Source: Pyrenophora tritici-repentis
Taxonomy: Eukaryota; Ascomycota; Dothideomycetes; Pleosporales; Pleosporaceae
Direction: 5' to 3'
Length of the DNA: 64,000 nucleotides
Assembly: GCF_003171515.1 (NCBI RefSeq)
Contig: NC_089396.1
Location: 1,860,001 to 1,924,000 of the forward strand
Shown: piece by piece, positions 56,601 to 64,000 of the stretch
Numbering within the stretch: position 1 is the stretch's first letter
Layout of the letters: each line of letters starts with the position of its first letter
The notes under the pieces: generated by a model
Database searches by the model: none
What the model was told of the DNA's origin: nothing
The model's input: the letters and a program-made list of their open reading frames with translations, nothing else
Position numbers and translations under genes: made by a program

Positions 56601-57118
56601 GGCAGCTCGCAGAGCAGCGTGCAACGCATCTCCTCTCGCCCGAAAACCAAATCGCCGAAATTACTAATCTGCGTAATCTACTAGCCGCTGCGGTCGAAGA
56701 AAAAGACCGTGCAGTAAAAGCCTCATCCACCGCCAACAAGACGTTACAATACACATCAGAAGTCTACCGCGACGCCCAAACAGCAGCCTCGACGTCCACG
56801 GCCCGCATCACCGACCTCGAGGCTGAAAACGCTGAACTAAGCAAGGCGGCGTCGGGCGAAGCAGTCAAGTTGAAGGAGTTGCACCTTGGTCGTAGCTATG
56901 CCCTCCTCGAGGAGAAAGTCAAGAACTTGACCGCTGAGCTTGCGATTGTGAAAAAGGCGCTGCATACCAAGGAAGAAGAGGTACTCAGGCTGAGAACCGT
57001 GGGCCGACCTGGTATTGGTACCAGAGGCACGAGTGCGACGCCTCAACCGAAGATTCGGAGTAGAGCTGGTAGTCCCAGTTTGACGGGCGGTAGGGTTGCT
57101 AATTTGAGGAATGGGTGA
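52988..57118 (+). CDS. Chromodomain and HDA2/3-type histone-deacetylase-complex subunit
   Basis: ATG 52988 (MAHSKRKRNPSRM) opens a 1,376-codon frame; a probable 51-bp intron at 56153-56203 (GTAAGT..CGCAG) would make it 1,359 residues. Residues ~34-86 are a chromodomain (FWEADCILAERVVGGVRKYH, IKWKGIDPATGKPWPTSWEP). Then ~650 residues of Gln/Ser/Thr-rich disorder. Residues ~750-1030 form the HDA2/3 domain, a degenerate helicase-like fold (YIVPLYIQGRQRNMYTQSIA, ATKFLFLHTLFHRLRDDEPP, LVLVTEKDDDELFKIL, PADLIVCLDGVQDATQIR). The C-terminal ~250 residues are coiled coil. In yeast Hda2 and Hda3 scaffold the class II deacetylase Hda1; the chromodomain suggests targeting to methylated histone tails. Nuclear. 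Confidence 0.87.
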
Positions 57119-57625
57119 GTGTGTGTGCTTGGGGACTTGCGTTGCGACGGCCTTATTTATTACTTTGATCTGGCATTTTCAACGACTTGCTTTTGTCTTG
57201 CTTTACTTGGGTTTGCATCATGTGTGTGCGGCCCGTTGGTGTGGCGGCGGTGGTTGGCGCTTGTATGGATAGATACCCACACGCAACACTTGCCAGCGTC
57301 GGAGGTTTCAATGGTCCCTTTTTCTGGAAGGATCTGCATATTGATCAATTGAATGATGCCATTATAATGTCTACCCACGCTCTTCACATGTGTGCATATG
57401 CAGACGTTTTGTTTCACGATGGCTTGTACTGCCTTCGGAGCGCATACACGAGCGTTCAGAGCGGGAATTTAGGTCGACATAGACTTCATTGGTATTGCTG
57501 GGGTCAGATGATCGTCCCACTCCCTCCATATGTTAACCTATGTATCTCACCATATACCGAAACTCCGTTCCCTTCGCCCACACATGTCCCTGATCTGTGG
57601 TATTATCCAACGCCATACATGTGTT
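57119..57625. other. Convergent 3' intergenic region
   Basis: About 0.5 kb between convergent genes, no supportable gene. Confidence 0.45.
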
Positions 57626-59641
57626 TCAACGCCTCGGTCCGCTAATACCGTGATCTGGGCTTCTTCTCCCGCCCCTGCCTCCCCTGCCTCCTCCCCGTTG
57701 TCCACGGCCTTGACTTTGACCTTGACCTTGCTGGGGGTAGTTTCCGCGCTGTTGGTGTGGAATGTGATTGTCACCACGCCCTTGCGAATGTTGATACAGG
57801 GGCGGAGCATAATTGCCACGGCCTTGAGGTGTAGCGTAGTTACCACGACCCTGAGGCGGAGCGTAGTTTCCATGAGTCTGAGGTGGGCCAAAATTGCCAC
57901 GCCCTTGACCTTGAGGCGGACCGTAGTTTCCACGATCACCATTCGGCACATAATCACCGCATCCACGCCCACCCATAAACAGACCCCTCTGTGGAAAACC
58001 TCCCCGCTGCACAAAGTCCCCTCTCCCCCTCGCATCACCGAACTGACCTCTGCACACTGGCGCACCTCCCAGTCCCCTCATTCCGCCACCGCCTCGCATC
58101 GGCCAGTATTCACGGCGAGCCCCACCATCAACACCAGAAGCATGCTCCAACATCGTCCTTAGCACCAGCGGACCCCCCTTCATCTCCCTAACCAAAACCA
58201 ACGAACGACGCTCTCTAGGCTGCTGCCTGAGCACATTTCTAAACTCACCCAGTAAAGCAACGAGTTTACGCAACGGCTCCTCGTTCTTCTCTTCCCAGAT
58301 CTTGATCCTGTCCATTGCGAGTTCGCGCTTGATACGCGTAACAGTACCAGTGTCTTTATCGTACGGCGCCGTGATAAGCAGCGGTGTACGGCCGAACCAG
58401 AGCTGGTCTTGACATGCAACGAGCGTGGGATTCAAGGGCTTGTAGGCTTGTGTTTTTAATTCTACGAGCTGGGCTGTGGGTACCATGTGACCTTTTTGTA
58501 GCACATTGATAGGTGCAGGAAAATTGAAGCGGGGGAGGTCTGCTAGGCCACCGCTTGCGAGGTCGGCTTCGGTGGCAGAGAGCTCGTCGGACACGATACC
58601 ATCATCGTAGGCGTCTGCTTCGAAGCGACATACGACGTTGAGGGGACCCATACGGTAGCGGATTGCGCGGTAGTGGCTTGTTGCATCTTGCATGTCATCT
58701 GGGGTGCGGGTGAAGTGTTTTTCAAAGTTGAAGCCGTAGCTGTCGCCGTTGTTTCGTTTCCACCATCTGGATTCTTTGCGGATGATGACGAGGGTGTTGT
58801 GGACGAGATAGAGGTTAAGGCGCAGGGGTCCGTTGGCCTTGCCTTGGGTGAACTCGAGGAGTACGCGAAGGTTGTTTCGGTCGGCTAGTACGTCGATGTC
58901 GTTGAATGTGTAGCCGGGTCTCATGACACGTAGGGCGGCAAACATGGGGGAGTAGGGATCTCGGGGGCGACGCGCGTAGTTGTAGTCTGCGAATGAGAAG
59001 CCACTGTCTCGCTCCAGATTGTAGGGAAGAGGTCGAGGGGTCCATTTGGCGGGCTCGCCTGGGACGAAGATTGTGTTGGCGGTGGTGGAAAATTGCCAGT
59101 TGTAGCAACATAGCAGTTCCGGGTCTTGGTCCCATGAAACTGTTTCCCGTACTGGCTGGATTGTATCCAGGTCGATTGTCTTGACTACCTCGCCTGCGTC
59201 TCTTGCAATGACTTGATTGAAACGCTGCGCCTTCTTGGCGAGCTTTTCTTTCCTGGCTGTATCAACGACATCTTCTACAGCCTTGGGCTCGTTGGTTTCG
59301 TCTTCTCCAAGTACCGAGTCCTCATCCAATTCAATGTCCTCCTCTTCTTCAACTTCTACTTCTTCTGGTATTACCTCGTTATCAGCGACGCCGGAATTTG
59401 CTGCTGCTGCCGCTATAGGCGCATTTTGTAATTGTTGCCAATTACCCTGTCCCTGCAACGCCATGGCAATCTTTGTCTCAAAAGAAAGGGGTGTAGAATC
59501 CATGTTTGGCGCACTGGTAATAGAATCATTTGTCATGGGGAGATGCGCGCTCTTGGGTGCACGGTCCTCTGGTGGTGTAGCTGTTCCACGATCGGTTCTC
59601 GTGCGCTTGACTCCCGCAACGCGTTCTTCCCCGGCGTCCAT
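57626..59641 (-). CDS. Conserved fungal protein with RGG/Q-rich tail (often labelled geranylgeranyl pyrophosphate synthetase)
   Basis: Single exon, 671 residues from ATG 59641 (MDAGEERVAGVKRTRTDRG); the frame is open 34 codons upstream without good context. Residues ~60-130 are low-complexity and acidic (VEVEEEEDIELDED). The core (~165-500) includes WDQDPELLCCYNWQFSTTAN, YSPMFAALRVMRPGYTFNDI, DVLADRNNLRVLLEFTQG and YGFNFEKHFTRTPDDMQ. I recognise this as a Pezizomycotina family that databases often call geranylgeranyl pyrophosphate synthetase, but it has no DDxxD aspartate-rich motif, so that name is not supported. The C-terminal ~130 residues are PPQGRGNY-type and RGG repeats, pointing to RNA binding. 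Function unknown. Confidence 0.8.
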   Translation of the reverse strand: MDAGEERVAGVKRTRTDRGTATPPEDRAPKSAHLPMTNDSITSAPNMDSTPLSFETKIAMALQGQGNWQQLQNAPIAAAAANSGVADNEVIPEEVEVEEEEDIELDEDSVLGEDETNEPKAVEDVVDTARKEKLAKKAQRFNQVIARDAGEVVKTIDLDTIQPVRETVSWDQDPELLCCYNWQFSTTANTIFVPGEPAKWTPRPLPYNLERDSGFSFADYNYARRPRDPYSPMFAALRVMRPGYTFNDIDVLADRNNLRVLLEFTQGKANGPLRLNLYLVHNTLVIIRKESRWWKRNNGDSYGFNFEKHFTRTPDDMQDATSHYRAIRYRMGPLNVVCRFEADAYDDGIVSDELSATEADLASGGLADLPRFNFPAPINVLQKGHMVPTAQLVELKTQAYKPLNPTLVACQDQLWFGRTPLLITAPYDKDTGTVTRIKRELAMDRIKIWEEKNEEPLRKLVALLGEFRNVLRQQPRERRSLVLVREMKGGPLVLRTMLEHASGVDGGARREYWPMRGGGGMRGLGGAPVCRGQFGDARGRGDFVQRGGFPQRGLFMGGRGCGDYVPNGDRGNYGPPQGQGRGNFGPPQTHGNYAPPQGRGNYATPQGRGNYAPPLYQHSQGRGDNHIPHQQRGNYPQQGQGQSQGRGQRGGGRGGRGGRRSPDHGISGPRR

Positions 59642-60260
59642 CTTGCCAGAATCTATAGTATGATTACGTAAGTCATGTTTTATGTATGGGCGCGTTATCA
59701 AACATACCACACACGTTGGTGGGCTTTGTGTGCACGAGGACACGTGACGCTAAGACACTGCACAGTCGGCGGCGAAAAGTGAATGAAAGGCCTGCGGAGG
59801 CCCTCTCACACAAGGATGATGTTCGAAATGTAAAAATCAAGTCACAAGAAAGCAGGGTACAGATGACAGTGATAGAAGCGCAGACGGAGGGAATGTAATC
59901 CCATCTACACCGTGCTGTGGCGCAGATGCGCCGTCTGTGGACATAGGTAGGTAGTTACCCCATGTAGTAGTTCCGCGTACTAAGTTAGCGCGTTTTACTT
60001 TGAATTGTTTGTACCACCTCTACGTCTGTACATGATAGTTAGTTTATCACACTGCTGATTGCATACAAGCATAGTAGAGACCCAAATATGTAATCATGAT
60101 TCAAAAGTATATCGTGTGTAGACAAGAGATGCTTCGTAATCGTGGTTCATCGTCGCTTCCATACCCATTGTCATACATTGTAGGATGTACTCTCAAGACT
60201 AATTGCCATAGCTTATTACCGTATCCGCCTCAAACGACAGCGCAGAGCGCCAGTCTTGGT
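59642..60260. other. Intergenic between two minus-strand genes
   Basis: Promoter region of the RGG-tailed gene and 3' region of the next gene; nothing else seen. Confidence 0.45.
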
Positions 60261-61166
60261 CTAGGCGCGAAGCATGGCCGGATGTGGGGAAGGCGATCGT
60301 CCTCGCAACATCGGCGTGCTAGGCTTCAGCATGGGGCTCGATGTAGCACTCATAGCATCGAGACTGAGCTTGCTGATGGCATCGAGGTTACCCTGGACAT
60401 CCTCCTCGGTGAGATCAAGCATCAGACGCAGATCGTTGGCCTTGAGTTTCTCTCCGAGCCCTACCATGAGCTGTTCCTTGTTGTTTGAGCCGGGTACGTC
60501 GTAGTAGTACCAACGGTATCCGATGTCCTCCAGCCGATGTGGTTCCTCCGGTACAGTGATCCTCGCGGCAACACGTCGTACATCCATGCCAAAAACACCC
60601 GATATGGTTGGCTCGGAGCCGATTCCTCCAAGATGAGCTTGACCTCTGCCACGTAGAGGCATGGGCACCTTTGCGTCCTGTTCGATGGGCATCTCGTTGA
60701 TGCGATTTGAGGCGCCGGCGTCGCGGAGTTTGGCGCGCTTGAAAGTTGCATTCTTAAGCTCTGTCAAGCCCAAGACGATGTGTAGCGGCTTGCCAGCTTG
60801 TATCTGCTCGGCCATCCAGACGCGAGCCTCGGCATCCCCACATACGGCCTGGAAAGCTTTTGAGGGACTCTGACTTGTGCATTGTACCATCTGCTCTGCC
60901 TTTACGGTGATAAGGTTTGGCTGTCTGTATATCCTTCCCAGGTCGAACTTGGCGCCGTAGTTGGCCATGAAGCGACCCTCATTGTCGACCGAGTAGATGT
61001 CCTTGTAGCGTAGTTGGATGTGGAAGTCATTGAGGTCGTCGACTTCGGAATGTGCCTTGTCGGGGTAGAAGGAATCGCGTTCCGGGTGTAAGGGGTCTGT
61101 AAGCAGCTGACCAACCGAGAGTACGTCGGCGGGGAGGGGTTTGGGGAGGAGCGCGTTCTGCACCAT
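60261..61166 (-). CDS. Conserved hypothetical protein, 301 aa
   Basis: Single-exon frame of 301 residues from ATG 61166 (MVQNALLPKPLPADVLSVGQ). The sequence is well balanced and protein-like: LLTDPLHPERDSFYPDK, DFHIQLRYKDIYSVDNEGRF, PLHIVLGLTELKNATFKRAK, EDIGYRWYYYDVPGSN. There is no signal peptide, no clear membrane span and no motif I can name. The last 25 residues are Ser/Pro-rich (SSPMLKPSTPMLRGRSPSPH), suggesting phosphorylation. I do not recognise a function. Confidence 0.72.
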   Translation of the reverse strand: MVQNALLPKPLPADVLSVGQLLTDPLHPERDSFYPDKAHSEVDDLNDFHIQLRYKDIYSVDNEGRFMANYGAKFDLGRIYRQPNLITVKAEQMVQCTSQSPSKAFQAVCGDAEARVWMAEQIQAGKPLHIVLGLTELKNATFKRAKLRDAGASNRINEMPIEQDAKVPMPLRGRGQAHLGGIGSEPTISGVFGMDVRRVAARITVPEEPHRLEDIGYRWYYYDVPGSNNKEQLMVGLGEKLKANDLRLMLDLTEEDVQGNLDAISKLSLDAMSATSSPMLKPSTPMLRGRSPSPHPAMLRA

Positions 61167-63444
<2,278 letters not shown>

Positions 63445-63944
63445 ACGTATCGCTCCAACGGGAGGATACGTGCGGACGGAAATAGTAATAGCAGGCATGC
63501 CGGAAACTTTGATTTCATGTAGTTAACATCGTGATATCAATAAAGCTTCGCAGGTTCACATCAATACCTTTTCCCTTTCGCATTGGTCCAAGTCTTGTTT
63601 CGCTGTTTGCTGTGAACGGCTAATGGCGAGAAGTGATACGCGAAAGCTATTCGAGCGTTTCCAGCCTAATGTCTTCGCGAAGATTTGCATTGACTGCGAA
63701 GAGCTGTGGAATTTACAGTTCTTTCTTACCGGGCCGGTAGGGCTGAAAAAGCGGATGACGCGAGTTGGCTACTCGCCCCCGCAGATTGGCATGCGAGTCA
63801 GCGCGATCAGCGTCTCTCAGCCGCGGCATCTCAACAATTGCATCCATCAATATCAGGTAGTCGCGCAGCCATGTCTTCCCATACTATTCAACTCACACAA
63901 TGTCGACGGCAAAACCACAGACAAACAATCCTCTTCCCTCCATA
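63445..63944. other. Intergenic
   Basis: 3' end of the mannitol dehydrogenase gene and leader of the following gene; no other feature is supported. Confidence 0.4.
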
Positions 63945-64000
63945 ATGCCACCCCAGAAGATAGAAGCCTTTGGCAACCTCGGTCCCTGGAGCGAACCCTC
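63945..64000 (+). CDS. Start of a gene, partial at right edge
   Basis: ATG 63945, preceded by a CT-rich leader (CCTCTTCCCTCCATA), opens MPPQKIEAFGNLGPWSEP before the window ends. The 'FGNL.PW.EP' start resembles fungal acyl-CoA dehydrogenase-like proteins, but 18 residues are too few for a call. Confidence 0.35.
   Translation, partial: MPPQKIEAFGNLGPWSEP

Overview
The window looks like nuclear DNA of a filamentous ascomycete (Pezizomycotina), most likely a Dothideomycete of the Pleosporales type. Genes carry short introns of about 45-100 bp with GT..AG borders and CTAAC-like branch points. The gene families are typical of such fungi: a HET-domain protein, an F-box-like protein, a Fungal_trans_2 regulator, a YIH1/IMPACT protein, an HDA2/3 chromodomain protein, a mannitol dehydrogenase and small cysteine-rich secreted proteins. 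The species assignment is inference; no rRNA or marker gene is present.

Layout. 1-16 kb is ordinary gene-bearing DNA: a POT1/CDC13-like telomere protein (runs off the left edge), an amidase divergent from an MFS transporter, an F-box-like protein, a HET protein, a short-chain dehydrogenase and a Fungal_trans_2 regulator. 17.4-23.0 kb is a nested transposon block: a hAT element with a frameshifted transposase carries a pogo-type element (also frameshifted) inside its 5' non-coding part. 24.5-26.6 kb holds a small secreted cysteine-rich protein and a RING protein with three phased CACGTG boxes upstream. 27.6-34.1 kb is a nine-exon P-loop NTPase gene split in mid-exon by an intact pogo element; the host reading frame runs without a stop into the transposase. 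34.4-36.1 kb is a secreted berberine-bridge-type oxidoreductase, followed by an intact hAT element (36.8-40.1 kb) and a LYC1-like acetyltransferase.

42.4-49 kb is a gene-poor accessory stretch. It holds two small TIR elements (one 400-bp TA-flanked, one 432-bp hAT-type MITE), a conserved membrane-protein gene broken by the MITE four codons after its start and again by a frameshift, two small cysteine-rich protein genes (one with a stop as the second codon of its apparent signal peptide), and a 23-bp minisatellite. From 49.5 kb to the right edge the DNA is again housekeeping-like: YIH1, a CID-domain RNA-processing protein, an HDA2/3 chromodomain protein, an RGG-rich conserved protein, an uncharacterised conserved protein, mannitol dehydrogenase and the first codons of another gene.

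The most interesting signals are the in-exon pogo insertion and the host-transposase reading frame it creates, the hAT MITE that decapitated a conserved gene, and the two effector-like small genes in the repeat-rich stretch. Splice sites were placed by eye; exon phases were checked to add up for every multi-exon model given.
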